Assembly (NCBI GenBank): GCA_002898315.1
Contig: BEHV01000010.1
Coordinates: forward strand, 16,101-80,100
Source of the DNA: a bacterium HR19
Lineage (GTDB): Bacteria; Calescibacteriota; Calescibacteriia; Calescibacteriales; Calescibacteriaceae
DNA length: 64,000 bases
Direction of reading: 5' to 3'
Below are positions 8,485-18,024 of the stretch, one piece after another (the stretch's first letter is position 1; every line of letters begins with the position of its first letter). The notes beneath the pieces were generated by a model. The model was not told the DNA's origin. It made no database searches and saw only the letters and a program-made list of their open reading frames with translations. A program made the translations under genes and the position numbers.

Positions 8485-9081
8485 ATGAAGATAGCAAAAA
8501 GCTCTTTCTTTTCTTTTTTTAAAGATATACTTATTGCGCTTCTTATTGCTCTTTTTGTCAGAACCTTTGCGGTTCAAGCTTACAAGATTCCATCTGGCTC
8601 AATGATACCTACTTTGCTCGTCGGCGACTACATTCTTGTCAACCGACTTGAATACGGAATCAGAATCCCATACAAAGGATATATAGTAAGATGGGGAGAG
8701 ATAAAAAGGGGTGATATTGTTGTATTTGTATATCCAGAAGACCCTTCAAAGGATTTCATAAAAAGAGTTATAGCTCTTCCCGGCGAAGAAATAGAGATAA
8801 GAAAAAAGAAGATTTATATAAACGGGAAAGAAATAGAGGACCCGTGGGGCTTTTTCTCCGATAATTATTTCGGTCCTCCGCGAGATGATTTCGGACCTTT
8901 CAAGGTCCCGGAAGGACATGTTTTTGTTATGGGTGATAACAGAGATGAGTCAAACGATTCAAGGTTCTGGGGACCTGTTCCAATAGAAAACATAAAAGGG
9001 AAAGCTTTTCTGATCTACTTTTCATGGGATAGTTCAGCTAAAACCATAAGAAAAGAAAGACTTTTCTCTCTTATAAGATAA
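8485..9081 (+). CDS. lepB: Signal peptidase I
   Basis: 198 residues. Cleaves signal peptides of exported proteins at the outer face of the cytoplasmic membrane. One N-terminal membrane segment (about 13-31) is followed by the catalytic serine in PSGSMIPTL (S39) and the general-base lysine in KRVIALPGE (K93). The box GDNRDESNDSRFWGPV closes the catalytic core. The length and single membrane anchor match the compact bacterial type. It follows the SCP-2 gene by 5 bases. Confidence 0.97.
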   Translation: MKIAKSSFFSFFKDILIALLIALFVRTFAVQAYKIPSGSMIPTLLVGDYILVNRLEYGIRIPYKGYIVRWGEIKRGDIVVFVYPEDPSKDFIKRVIALPGEEIEIRKKKIYINGKEIEDPWGFFSDNYFGPPRDDFGPFKVPEGHVFVMGDNRDESNDSRFWGPVPIENIKGKAFLIYFSWDSSAKTIRKERLFSLIR

Positions 9082-9112
9082 TCTTCAAACGAATTAATAA
9101 GTTTTTATTGGT

Positions 9113-9599
9113 ATGGAGCTTCTCAAAGAGATTGAAAAGAATGAAAAATGGGAGATTATAGACATCGGAAAAATCTCTGAACTCGCGAAAAAAATTCAAC
9201 TCTCTTTTCCCTACAACAAAAGGGAAGTTCTTTCTCGGAGATTATCTCAATCTCAAAACTATGGATGTATCTATAAATGTTCTGAAACCCGGCTATGTGA
9301 ATCCTTACCTTCATGTTCACAGGTATCACGAGGAGGTTTATATTTTTCTTGAGGGTGAAGGAGAGATGATGATAGGTGATAAAGTGATTAAAGTGAAGGA
9401 AGGTCATATAGTCAGGGTTGACCCGGAGGTAAAAAGAGGAGTGAGAAATCCTGATAGCTCAAAGAGCAATTTGGTTTTTATATGTGTGAGAGCTCAGGGG
9501 CAGTTCAACCGTCTTGACGGAGAGGGTGCTGGTCCAGTGTTGGGTGTTGATGGTTGGTCATACGATAAGATAATTGAAAAAGCGAAAAAAGAAAAATAA
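9113..9599 (+). CDS. Cupin-domain protein, reading frame interrupted by an apparent 1-base insertion
   Basis: Two overlapping frames together make one cupin. The first, from ATG 9113, runs MELLKEIEKNEKWEIIDIGK to about SFPYNK. The second continues GKFFLGDYLNLKTMDVSINV and carries the cupin motif HVHRYHEEVYIFLEGEGEMM and the second motif near VKEGHIVRVDPEVKRGVRN. Removing one A from the run of four at 9218-9221 restores one frame of about 161 residues. Cupins of this type bind a metal in a small beta barrel; no substrate can be inferred. The break could be a real mutation, a sequencing error or recoding. The downstream part alone (ATG 9261) keeps the whole barrel. Confidence 0.8.
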
Positions 9600-9602
9600 A
9601 TT

Positions 9603-10667
9603 TTAGTTTGCGGGAGAAATTTCAAATCCTTTTTCCTGAAGTTCTTTTCTTATCTCCTGTGTTGCTTTTACCATGTTCTGCAATTTTCCTTTTGCTTCTT
9701 CTTCTGTTCTCGTTTTAAGACCGCAGTCGGGGTCAATCCATAGCTGATTTACTGAAAGAACCTCAAGCGCTTTTCTTATTCTCTGCTTTATGAGCTCAAC
9801 GCTCTCAACAATATGAGAGTGAGAATCCACTACTCCAAAGGATATATCTTTTGTGAAAGGATGTTTTTTGAAGAGTTCAACAAGGTCAAGCTCCGAGTTT
9901 GACATTTCAAGGTCTATGTTATGTACTGGCAGAGAGAGTATATCGGGATAAACAAACTCAAAAGCGCCGTAGCATATATGGGTTATAAAGTAAGCCGGTA
10001 TTCCTTCTGTCATTATGTAAAGGGCTTCTTGGGCTATTTTGAATTCATACGGTCTTGTAGAAATTGCGGGTTCATCTATCTGTATTATTTTTGCTCCTGC
10101 TTCATATAGCGCTTCAACCTCTTTTCTCAACTCTTTTGCAAAGGCGAAGCAAACCTTTTCTCTGCTACCATAATGCTCATCAAATGACCAATCCATCATA
10201 GTGTATGGACCGGTTAGCATTCCCTTGACTGGTTTTTTCGTGAGAGATTGAGCAAATTTCCATCTATCAACTGTGATAGGTTTTTTCCATTTTATTTTTC
10301 CGACTATTCTTGGTTTTATGTAGTATCTGTTGCCGTAGGAACGAACGAGCCCGCTCATTTTGAAGCCGTCAAGATTTTCAGCAAAATATGTGACCATATC
10401 TCCTCTATAAACTTCTCCATCAACTATAACATCTATCCCTATTTCGTCTTGGAATGTGACCCAGTATTCTGTTGCCTTATCTTCAAGTTTTCTGAGTTCA
10501 GATGGAGATAGTTTTTTTCTTCTCGCTTCTTTTATGTAGTCGGGCTTTGGCAAACTCCCAACAGATGTCGTGGGCAGAATTGGAAGGTTCAATTCCTTCT
10601 TGATTTTTTCTCCTAAACCCTGGTCAAAAACTCTTTTTCCATTTCTCATCCTGCTTTCTACCCCCAT
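9603..10667 (-). CDS. metE: Cobalamin-independent methionine synthase, catalytic-domain-only form
   Basis: 354 residues, matching the C-terminal catalytic half of MetE rather than the 750-residue enzyme. Core features: LPTTSVGSLPKP at the start, KGMLTGPYTMMDWS, IIQIDEPA, zinc-ligand region HICYG (H230, C232) and DPDCGLKTR (C315). It would transfer a methyl group to homocysteine. The archaeal core forms use methylcobamide or a corrinoid protein rather than folate, and the same may apply here; the methyl donor is not known. It diverges from the aspartate aminotransferase gene. The start could be the ATG at 10667 or the one six codons later. Confidence 0.9.
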   Translation of the reverse strand: MGVESRMRNGKRVFDQGLGEKIKKELNLPILPTTSVGSLPKPDYIKEARRKKLSPSELRKLEDKATEYWVTFQDEIGIDVIVDGEVYRGDMVTYFAENLDGFKMSGLVRSYGNRYYIKPRIVGKIKWKKPITVDRWKFAQSLTKKPVKGMLTGPYTMMDWSFDEHYGSREKVCFAFAKELRKEVEALYEAGAKIIQIDEPAISTRPYEFKIAQEALYIMTEGIPAYFITHICYGAFEFVYPDILSLPVHNIDLEMSNSELDLVELFKKHPFTKDISFGVVDSHSHIVESVELIKQRIRKALEVLSVNQLWIDPDCGLKTRTEEEAKGKLQNMVKATQEIRKELQEKGFEISPAN

Positions 10668-10733
10668 ATCAAAATTTATTTATTTCTGATAATTATAAAA
10701 CTTTTCTGGATTTTTTGAAATTTCTTTTCTATT

Positions 10734-11906
10734 ATGAAGCTTTCAAGGAGGGTTGAGGAGATAAAGCCATCGCCGACTCTATCTCTTGATGCGAAGGCAA
10801 AAGAGCTTATATCAAGGGGTGAAGATATAATTTCTTTCGGCGCAGGTGAGCCGGATTTTCCTACGCCTTCATCTGCAAGCGAAGGAGGAAAAAAAGCAAT
10901 AGACCTCGGAAAAACAAAATACACCGCAGTGGACGGAATACCAGAACTCAAAAGGTCCGCAATAAAAAGATTTTACGATTTTTTCGGCGTAAAGTATGAA
11001 ATCGGAGAAGTTATAGTAACTCCGGGAGCGAAAATGGCTATTTATGAAGCGCTCTTTTCTCTCGTAGATGAAGGAGACGAAGTCATAGCCCTCTCTCCCT
11101 ACTGGGTCTCATACATTGATATGATAAAGATGGTGGGAGGCAAACCGAAAATTGTTGAAACGAAACCTGAAAACAACTTTGAACCAATACCAGATGACAT
11201 AGCAAAAAGTATAAGTGAAAAAACAAAGCTTATAATTTTAAATTTTCCTTGCAACCCTACCGGTTCTGTTGCTTCTCCTGAAACCTTTAAAGAAATAGCT
11301 CAAGCAATAAAAGACAAAGACATTTTCGTCATATCTGATGAAATATACGGCACTATGGTTTATGATGGAGTGTTTGAAAGTTTCGCAAGATTTCTTAAAG
11401 ATAGAACTGTTGTCATCTGGGGTATGTCAAAAACATATTCTATGACCGGGTGGCGAATAGGGTTCGCTTTCGGACCCGAAAAAATTATCTCCGCTATGAA
11501 AAAGGTTCAGAGCCAAACAACTTCTAATCCCACAACTATCTCGCAGTATGCTTCACTTTCAGCGCTTGAAGAAGAACCACAAAAATTCGTCAGAGAAACA
11601 ACAGAAGAGTTCAGAAAAAGAAGAGACCTTATCTACGCCTTACTTGTTGAGATGGGACTCAAAGTTGTGAAACCAAAAGGAGCTTTTTATATTTTCCCAG
11701 ATGTATCACGGTTTTTAGGGATGAAGGTCAAAAACACAGATGAGTTGAGCGACTTTCTGCTCAATAAAAAGAAAGTCCTTGTCATACCCGGATCAGGATT
11801 TGGTGCAGAAGGATTCATAAGATTATCTTTTGCCCTATCAGAATCAAAAATAATAGAAGGAATAAAAAGAATAAAAGAGGGACTAGATGAAATAAATCAA
11901 AGCTAA
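10734..11906 (+). CDS. Class I PLP aspartate-type aminotransferase
   Basis: 390 residues. MKLSRRVEEIKPSPTLSLDA, FGAGEPDFPTP, LNFPCNPTGSV and the PLP lysine K233 in MSKTYSMTGWRIGF are typical of the thermophile aspartate aminotransferase group (1-gamma). The C-terminus has the substrate-binding arginine in GFIRLSFAL. Such enzymes exchange amino groups between aspartate and 2-oxoglutarate and often also act on prephenate. The specificity cannot be settled here. It diverges from metE with about 66 bases between the start codons. Confidence 0.93.
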   Translation: MKLSRRVEEIKPSPTLSLDAKAKELISRGEDIISFGAGEPDFPTPSSASEGGKKAIDLGKTKYTAVDGIPELKRSAIKRFYDFFGVKYEIGEVIVTPGAKMAIYEALFSLVDEGDEVIALSPYWVSYIDMIKMVGGKPKIVETKPENNFEPIPDDIAKSISEKTKLIILNFPCNPTGSVASPETFKEIAQAIKDKDIFVISDEIYGTMVYDGVFESFARFLKDRTVVIWGMSKTYSMTGWRIGFAFGPEKIISAMKKVQSQTTSNPTTISQYASLSALEEEPQKFVRETTEEFRKRRDLIYALLVEMGLKVVKPKGAFYIFPDVSRFLGMKVKNTDELSDFLLNKKKVLVIPGSGFGAEGFIRLSFALSESKIIEGIKRIKEGLDEINQS

Positions 11907-11936
11907 AAGTGATGAAAGTTAAAATCGCTTATTCCT

Positions 11937-12278
11937 TTATTTCTTTTGTTGTTTTGTTTGCTGATTTTTCAGAGAAATTATCCACGTGACGAGTTTTTTA
12001 GCTTCTTCTTCGGTAACTATACCTTTATTTGCTGGCATGGGGACTTGACCCCACTTACCCATTGACCCATTGAGAACAGAGTTTACAAGCTGAGGTATAT
12101 CTTTTTCAGTGTATTTTTTTGATACATCAAGCCACGCTGGACCTACGACTTTTTTATCTATCTGGTGACACGCAAGACAACCTTTCTGGTTTGCAAGCTG
12201 AAGCATATCTTCACCTAGCGCTTTACCCGCGAGAGCAAAAATAAACGCTAAAAACGCCGTATATTTCAAACCCTTCAT
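11937..12278 (-). CDS. Periplasmic c-type cytochrome, c552/c551 type
   Basis: 113 residues. A signal peptide (about 1-22, ending AGKALG) is followed by the heme-attachment motif CLACH (C34, C37, H38). The axial methionine is M81 in GQVPMPAN. The order KGCLACHQIDKKVVGPAW, GKWGQVPMP, then EEEAKKLVTWIISLK is very close to Hydrogenobacter-type cytochrome c552. It would carry electrons in the periplasm to a terminal oxidase or reductase. A Lys/Gln tail ends the protein. A Shine-Dalgarno (AGGAGG) precedes the start. No respiratory complex lies next to it. Confidence 0.95.
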   Translation of the reverse strand: MKGLKYTAFLAFIFALAGKALGEDMLQLANQKGCLACHQIDKKVVGPAWLDVSKKYTEKDIPQLVNSVLNGSMGKWGQVPMPANKGIVTEEEAKKLVTWIISLKNQQTKQQKK

Positions 12279-12329
12279 TTTGGCAGACCTCCTTTTTCAA
12301 AAAAGAGGTAAAAACCAATTCATACTTAT

Positions 12330-13103
12330 TCATTTTTTCAGGAAAATTTCTTCAAAGTTTTCGGTTATCTTGCAGGAAATTTCTTTTATGTCTTTCTCTT
12401 TTATTTCAGATATTTTTTTGAACACGAATCTGACATAAGATGGTTCGTTCTCGTCTTTGCCCCTAAAAGGTTTCGGAGTCAAAAAAGGAGAATCAGTTTC
12501 TGTAAGAATTCTGCCTATATCTGCTTGCTTTATCACTTCGTCAAGTTTTCTGTCAAATGTTATATTCCCCGAAAAAGATATAAAAAATCTTCTCTCAAAT
12601 GCTTTGTTCATTTCTTCTTTTCCCCAGCTGAAACAGTGGAAAACAGCAGATACATTAAAATCTTTTAGCATCTCTTCAGCCACAGAGAAGGCAGATTTAC
12701 CATCTTTTTCTCCGCGAGTGTGAATGATAACAGGTTTTGAAATCTTCTCCGCAATTTCAAGATGCTTCCTGAAAAACTCTATCTGCTTTCTGGGATTTTT
12801 CCCTTTCCGAAAGTCAAGTCCTGTTTCCCCTATTGCTACAAGCTTTCTATCTTCTGCAAACCTCAAAATCTCTCTTTCCAATCTATTGAGGTCAGAATCT
12901 TCAAGGTTTTCAGCATATAGGGGATGAATTCCAATCGCTGAATAAACAATCTCATACCTTTGAGACAGCAAAGCAACTTCCTCAATATCTTCAAAAGATG
13001 TTGAGGGACACAAAATATATTTTACTCCTTCTTTTTTTGCTCTTTCTATGACTTCGTCGGTGTTTTTTGAAATCATGTGAAGGTGTGCGTGCGAATCTAC
13101 CAT
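12330..13103 (-). CDS. tatD: TatD family metal-dependent hydrolase
   Basis: 257 residues. TIM-barrel hydrolase with the metal motif DSHAHLH near the start, AIGIHPLYAE, GETGLDFRK, PVIIHTRG, VFHCFSWG and the C-terminal TETDSPFLTPKP. TatD proteins are magnesium-dependent nucleases (3'-5' exonuclease on DNA or RNA). The length matches the family. It lies 17 bases downstream of secY on the same strand and is probably expressed with it. Confidence 0.93.
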   Translation of the reverse strand: MVDSHAHLHMISKNTDEVIERAKKEGVKYILCPSTSFEDIEEVALLSQRYEIVYSAIGIHPLYAENLEDSDLNRLEREILRFAEDRKLVAIGETGLDFRKGKNPRKQIEFFRKHLEIAEKISKPVIIHTRGEKDGKSAFSVAEEMLKDFNVSAVFHCFSWGKEEMNKAFERRFFISFSGNITFDRKLDEVIKQADIGRILTETDSPFLTPKPFRGKDENEPSYVRFVFKKISEIKEKDIKEISCKITENFEEIFLKK

Positions 13104-13120
13104 AAGTGAAAATTCTTATG

Positions 13121-14440
13121 TCAGTATGCCGTCCTCCCTCTTACCAGAGGTTCTTTGCCAAATATTCCCTCATAGCTTGACATAAAGAGTATTGATTCAA
13201 TTTGTCTTATTGTATCCATCGCCACCCCAATGACTATAAGGAGTGATGTTCCTCCGAATCTGAAAGGTAAGTTCATGGCTCCTATAAAGAATGTTGGCAG
13301 AACGCATATCAAACCGACATATATTCCACCGAAAAATGTCAATCTTGTGATGATTTTATCAAGGTGTTCAGCGGTTTGTTGTCCCGGTCTTACTCCGGGA
13401 ATAAAAGCACCGGCTTTTTGCAAATTTTCGGCAATGTCGTATGGATTGAAAATTATTCCCGTATAAAAGAAAGCGAAAAATATGATGAGAATGAAGTAAA
13501 TTATGTTGTAGCCCACAGATAGAGGATTAAGGAACATTGCCACTTTCTGCGCTATTTCATTTTGAGAAAATGTAGCAATCGTAAGCGGGAACATCAATAT
13601 TGAAGAAGCGAATATCGGGGGTATAACACCAGAGATGTTGAGTTTTATCGGGAGGTAAGATGATACTCCTCCTGCGATTTTCCTTCCCATTATGCGGGTT
13701 GCATATTGTATGGGAATTTTTCTGTAAGATGCCTCAATATAAACTATAAGACCGACGACAACAACCATTATAGAAAGCCCAATCATAAGGTTCATAGGTT
13801 CTATCTCACCAAGTTTAAGAAGTGTTATGATATTGCCGATTGAGCCGGGGATTCTGGCAATTATTCCTGTGAATATTATGAGGGAGACACCGTTGCCGAT
13901 TCCTTTTTTTGTTATCTGTTCTCCTACCCACAAGAGAGCCATCGTTCCGAAAGATAAGATTATTCCTGTTGAAATTCTGAAAAACATTCCTCCTTCAAGT
14001 GCGAGCGCGCCGGCACCGATAGTGCTTCTTTCAAGCGAAAGAGCCCAGAATGCTCCCTGAAAGAAACTCAACCCCACGGTGAGATAACGCGTGTACTGAT
14101 TTATTTTCTGCCTGCCGAGTTCCCCTTGCTTTTTCAGCTCCTGCAATCTTGGAAAAACAGAGCTCAGAACTTCCATAATGATTGATGATGTTATATATGG
14201 CATCACTCCGAGAGCAAATATAGATGCGTTTTCCATCGCTCCACCTGAAAAAAGATTGAACAAACCAAGAAGGGTTCCTTCCGCCCTTGCAAAAAATTCC
14301 TTCAACGCCTGAACATCTACCCCAGGTATAGGTATAAAAATCCCTATACGATATATGGCAAGCATAGCAAGAGTGAAAAGAAGTCTGTTTTTCAACTCCG
14401 GTATCTTCGGGATAGAAATTATTCCGGCTGGTCTTTGCAT
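13121..14440 (-). CDS. secY: Protein translocase subunit SecY
   Basis: 439 residues with about ten membrane segments. Conserved regions: RIGIFIPIPGVD, FSGGAMENASIFALGVMPYI (plug and TM2), GIGNGVSLIIF, the cytoplasmic loop ending in PIQYATR, then KLNISGVIPPIFASS and GIIFNPYDIAENLQKAGAFI. SecY forms the channel for protein export. In most bacteria secY sits in the spc ribosomal operon before adk; here it is between gspK and tatD, with no ribosomal gene near. The start ATG is clear but lacks a strong ribosome binding site. Confidence 0.97.
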   Translation of the reverse strand: MQRPAGIISIPKIPELKNRLLFTLAMLAIYRIGIFIPIPGVDVQALKEFFARAEGTLLGLFNLFSGGAMENASIFALGVMPYITSSIIMEVLSSVFPRLQELKKQGELGRQKINQYTRYLTVGLSFFQGAFWALSLERSTIGAGALALEGGMFFRISTGIILSFGTMALLWVGEQITKKGIGNGVSLIIFTGIIARIPGSIGNIITLLKLGEIEPMNLMIGLSIMVVVVGLIVYIEASYRKIPIQYATRIMGRKIAGGVSSYLPIKLNISGVIPPIFASSILMFPLTIATFSQNEIAQKVAMFLNPLSVGYNIIYFILIIFFAFFYTGIIFNPYDIAENLQKAGAFIPGVRPGQQTAEHLDKIITRLTFFGGIYVGLICVLPTFFIGAMNLPFRFGGTSLLIVIGVAMDTIRQIESILFMSSYEGIFGKEPLVRGRTAY

Positions 14441-14514
14441 AAATCAAAAAGTAAGCAATAAACTTTCAGATTTGCAATATATAAAAAGTTTTTTTGATCT
14501 CCTCCCTAGCTCTT

Positions 14515-15555
14515 TCAGAACCTCCGGAAAAATAATATTTCTCCATCATCTTTTGAGATCACTGCTTGTATTCCGCTCTGGACTCCTCCTGATTCACAGA
14601 GTATTTTCACTGAAAATATATCTGACCCTATGTCAAAAATCATCTCTGGCTTCAAATTGAAAAAATTTTCAGGAGAAACTGGAACCAACTTAGATAAAAA
14701 AGCCATGAACTCCGAAAAACTTTTGAAAGGATTTCCTTTTCTTTCTTTGATTATTTTATCTGCTATGTCAAGGGCGTCGTCTTTATCTATGAATGATGCG
14801 ATGACTTCTTTTGGTGCGGTGTTTATATTTATTTTCATCGCTCCCGCATAAGGCCATAAGGTCATATACGGAGAACCCATAGCGTCTGGTCTCCCTTCAA
14901 AATATTCAAGCATAAGATTGCTTATATTTATGCCGACCGAGTTGCTTATCTGAACTATTTCTTCCGGGAATGGTATAAACCAGTTTCTCGGGATAATTTC
15001 GGCAAATCCACTTTCAAACATACCTTCTGAGTCAAAATCAATCCAATCAAGGATGTATCCTGCTAATCTTTCATCTACTTTCATTATTTTGAGGAACTTC
15101 TGAAATACTTTCAGGTAGCTCTGCCTTGCGGGAGCATCTGCCTTACCCTGACTATCTACAAGAGCATTTAAGTTTATTTTCGCGTTCTCATCTGTTATGA
15201 TGGCTCTTACCTTACCATAAATGACATCTACCGGCAGTATATATGTTTTTGACCAGAGTTCATCTTGTGAAGAGAAGTCCTCCGAGTAGTAATCAGCTTT
15301 TCCTTTTGCTCTGTCATCTTTGAGTATTTCTTTGACTATTTCAAGTGCGGAATCGCAGACCGAATCAGCTACCACAGTATTTTTTATATTACCTAAAATT
15401 ATTGCAGATTGCGAAATATTTGAGGTCATCTGAGTCAGAACGACGGTGAGCAGAGATACCGATGCCAAAGTTACGACGAGAAAAAACGACCTTCTGTTTT
15501 TCAGGGAAGGAGCTTTTTGCTCTTTATCAGTAGAATTTATCTCATTTTTTTTCAT
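14515..15555 (-). CDS. gspK: Type II secretion pseudopilin GspK
   Basis: 346 residues. An N-terminal hydrophobic segment (RRSFFLVVTLASVSLLTVVL) is followed by the GspK globular domain: TDENAKINLNALVDSQ, YILDWIDFDSE, and KININTAPKEVIASFIDKDDA, which are hallmark positions. GspK caps the pseudopilus tip with GspI and GspJ and lacks the Glu5 of other pseudopilins. No other gsp gene is adjacent; gspC is about 30 kb away. It starts 3 bases after the methylmalonyl-CoA mutase stop codon, which suggests co-transcription of functionally unrelated genes. Confidence 0.9.
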   Translation of the reverse strand: MKKNEINSTDKEQKAPSLKNRRSFFLVVTLASVSLLTVVLTQMTSNISQSAIILGNIKNTVVADSVCDSALEIVKEILKDDRAKGKADYYSEDFSSQDELWSKTYILPVDVIYGKVRAIITDENAKINLNALVDSQGKADAPARQSYLKVFQKFLKIMKVDERLAGYILDWIDFDSEGMFESGFAEIIPRNWFIPFPEEIVQISNSVGINISNLMLEYFEGRPDAMGSPYMTLWPYAGAMKININTAPKEVIASFIDKDDALDIADKIIKERKGNPFKSFSEFMAFLSKLVPVSPENFFNLKPEMIFDIGSDIFSVKILCESGGVQSGIQAVISKDDGEILFFRRF

Positions 15556-15558
15556 TTA

Positions 15559-17223
15559 TCAGAAGGATTTAAGCTCCGTAAATTCACCCCACACTTCTTT
15601 CATCGTATTCATTATTTCCTCCTCTGTTGCATACTCCTTTACAGCATCTTTTATGTATGGTATTAGGTTTTTGCCTTTCTTCACTGCTGATTTTAGCTCA
15701 TCAAGATTTCTCAGAACCGCTCTTCCATCTCTTTTTGCTTTTATCTCTTTAAGGAACTTTTTCTGCTCTTCTTCACACGATGGGGGAATTCTGAATTTCG
15801 GGAACTCAAATTTTCCTCCTTCTTCTCCTTGAAATGCATTTACTCCAACTATTATTCTTTCTCCTCTTTCAACTTTGCTCTGGAACTCAAAAGATGCTCT
15901 TGCTATCTCTTTTCTGAAAAATCCTGACTTTATACCTTCTATAACTCCGTAGTAGAAAGAACCGTTGCCCGTTTCAAGTATTTTTTGCAGGTATTTTTCT
16001 GCTTCTTCTTCCATCTTATTGGTGAGTGATTCTACGAAAAATGAGCCACCGAGCGGGTCTGCGACATTTGCGACTCCTGTTTCATAAGCTATGACCTGTT
16101 GAGTTCTCACAGCTATTCTTGCGGAAAGCTCAGACGGAAGACATATAGCTTCGTCAAAAGAGTTTGTATGCAGTGATTGTGTCCCCCCTAAAACTGCTGC
16201 AAGCGCTTCAATGGTGGTTCTTATTATATTTACTTCGGGTTGCTGAGCTGTGAGAGAGCATCCTGCGGTTTGAGTATGAAAGCGTAGCATCATAGAGCGA
16301 GGATTTTTCGCTTTATACCTTTCTTTCATGTATCTTGCCCAGATTCTTCTCGCTGCTCTGAACTTCGCTATCTCCTCAAAAAAATCAATATGACAGTTGA
16401 AGAAAAAAGATATCATCGGAGCGAACTCATCTACATCAAGCCCTCTCTGGATTCCCGCCTCAACATACGCAAAACCATCAGCAAGTGTAAAGGCAAGTTC
16501 CTGAACGGCGTCTGAACCTGCCTCTCTTATGTGGTATCCGGAAACAGAAATTATGTTGAACCTCGGAGTGTGATCTTTTGAATACTCAAACATATCAACA
16601 ATAAGTTTTACCGATGGTTCGGGAGGAAAAATCCACTCGTTCTGTGCGTGATACTCTTTCAAAATATCGTTCTGGATTGTTCCTCTGAGCAACCTTGTAT
16701 CTACTCCTCTTTTTTCTGCCAGAAACACATACATTGAGTAAAGCCATATTGCGGGGGCGTTGATGGTGAAAGAAACAGAAATTTTTTCAAGCGGAATCCC
16801 GTCAAAAAGCTTTTCAAGGTCTGCAAGGGTATCTATTGCTACTCCCTCTACTCCTACTTCTCCTTCTGCAAGAGGAGAATCTGAATCAAGCCCCATCAGA
16901 GTCGGCATGTCAAATGCTGTTGAGAGACCTGTTTGCCCTTGTGAGAGAAGAAATTTCCATCTTCTGTTGGTATCTTCTGCTCTTCCAAATCCAGAAAACT
17001 GCCTTATTGTCCATATTTTACCCCTGTACATGTTTTTGTGTATCCCTCGGGTGAATGGATATTCCCCCGGGTCCCCAAGATTTTCTCTATAAAAATTTTC
17101 ATCTATTTTTATATCACTTATGTTGTATAACTCTTTGAGATTCAGCCCTGATAAACTTATTCCGTCTGCTTTTGATGGTGTGTTATCTGAAATTTTTTCG
17201 TCCTTTTTTCTCTCCATAACCAA
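15559..17223 (-). CDS. Methylmalonyl-CoA mutase, catalytic (large) subunit
   Basis: 554 residues, matching the alpha chain without the C-terminal B12-binding domain. Recognisable are YPFTRGIHKNMYRGKIWTIRQ, GLSTAFDMPTLMG, FTINAPAIWLYSMY, HTQTAGCSLTAQQPEVNIIR and GGTQSLHTNSFDE. It interconverts methylmalonyl-CoA and succinyl-CoA and needs adenosylcobalamin, so a separate B12-binding subunit must be encoded elsewhere; none is in the window, nor are epimerase or MeaB genes. The start could be Met1 or Met3. It lies upstream of gspK. Confidence 0.92.
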   Translation of the reverse strand: MVMERKKDEKISDNTPSKADGISLSGLNLKELYNISDIKIDENFYRENLGDPGEYPFTRGIHKNMYRGKIWTIRQFSGFGRAEDTNRRWKFLLSQGQTGLSTAFDMPTLMGLDSDSPLAEGEVGVEGVAIDTLADLEKLFDGIPLEKISVSFTINAPAIWLYSMYVFLAEKRGVDTRLLRGTIQNDILKEYHAQNEWIFPPEPSVKLIVDMFEYSKDHTPRFNIISVSGYHIREAGSDAVQELAFTLADGFAYVEAGIQRGLDVDEFAPMISFFFNCHIDFFEEIAKFRAARRIWARYMKERYKAKNPRSMMLRFHTQTAGCSLTAQQPEVNIIRTTIEALAAVLGGTQSLHTNSFDEAICLPSELSARIAVRTQQVIAYETGVANVADPLGGSFFVESLTNKMEEEAEKYLQKILETGNGSFYYGVIEGIKSGFFRKEIARASFEFQSKVERGERIIVGVNAFQGEEGGKFEFPKFRIPPSCEEEQKKFLKEIKAKRDGRAVLRNLDELKSAVKKGKNLIPYIKDAVKEYATEEEIMNTMKEVWGEFTELKSF

Positions 17224-17293
17224 AATTTTAATAGTAAATGGAATTTATAGACCTAAAACTGAATAAATTTTTCTCTATGCATAAAATTTGGGT

Positions 17294-17626
17294 ATGGACC
17301 TTACCAAAAGGCGTTGTGTCCCATGCGAGGGTGGAGTCCTTCCGCTGAGCGATGAAGAAGAAGAAAAATTCATAAAAGAAGTTGACGGCTGGGAGCTAAT
17401 AAGAGAGGAAGGAAAACCACATAGAATAAAAAAAAGATTTAAATTCAAGGACTTTAAAGAAGCTATCAGGTTTGTCAATAAAGTTGCAGAGATAGCAGAA
17501 CAAGAAGGACATCATCCAGATATCCATATATTTTATAATGTGGTTGAAGTAGAGCTGTGGACTCATGCAATAAAAGGTCTTCATGAAAATGATTTTATTT
17601 TAGCAGCAAAGATAGATAAGTTGTAG
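17294..17626 (+). CDS. Pterin-4a-carbinolamine dehydratase
   Basis: 110 residues from ATG 17294 (a TTG two codons earlier is open but less likely). CVPCEGG at the start, WELI, KRFKFKDFKEAIRFVNKVAEIAEQEGHHPDIHI and LWTHAIKGLHENDFILAAKID are the family motifs; the catalytic histidines are in GHHPDIHI and WTH. The enzyme dehydrates 4a-hydroxytetrahydropterin, usually for aromatic amino acid hydroxylases. In bacteria without such hydroxylases its role is less clear; it has also been linked to molybdopterin. It stands alone between divergent and convergent neighbours. Confidence 0.93.
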   Translation: MDLTKRRCVPCEGGVLPLSDEEEEKFIKEVDGWELIREEGKPHRIKKRFKFKDFKEAIRFVNKVAEIAEQEGHHPDIHIFYNVVEVELWTHAIKGLHENDFILAAKIDKL

Positions 17627-17672
17627 TAGGGAAAATATAGCCGAGGAAATTCTGAAGTTTTATTTTGCCTGC

Positions 17673-18017
17673 TCATATATCTTTTAAAACCTCAATTAAA
17701 AAAGCGTTGTTATGTTCAACATCTCTTGCTGAAAAAAGAAAGGTTATTGTTCCATATTGCTTTTCTAATTTTTTGAGATATTTGAGGAGATCTTTTTTCT
17801 CTTCTAATTCTTCTTTATATCTCCTGTTAAATTCTTGCCATCTTTCTTTTTTATGACCAAACCATTTTCTCAATTCATCACTTGGAGCAATATCTTTCAT
17901 CCACAAGTCAATTTTTGCTTTTTGTTTTGAGACACCTCTTGGCCATAAGCGTTCAACTAATATTCTAAAACCATCGTCTTTTTCTGGCTTCTCGTAAATT
18001 CTTTTCAGCTTTATCAT
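17673..18017 (-). CDS. DUF488 family protein
   Basis: 114 residues. The motif RILVERLWPRGVSKQKAKID near the N-terminus and WFGHKKERWQEFNRRYKEEL identify the YeaO-like DUF488 family, whose function is not established. The end, TFLFSARDVEHNNAFLIEVL, matches the family C-terminus (SARD and H-N-A positions). It follows the aldehyde dehydrogenase by 7 bases on the same strand. Its codon use looks slightly less AGA-biased at conserved arginines, which is weak evidence of anything. Confidence 0.9.
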   Translation of the reverse strand: MIKLKRIYEKPEKDDGFRILVERLWPRGVSKQKAKIDLWMKDIAPSDELRKWFGHKKERWQEFNRRYKEELEEKKDLLKYLKKLEKQYGTITFLFSARDVEHNNAFLIEVLKDI

Positions 18018-18024
18018 ATTTGCT

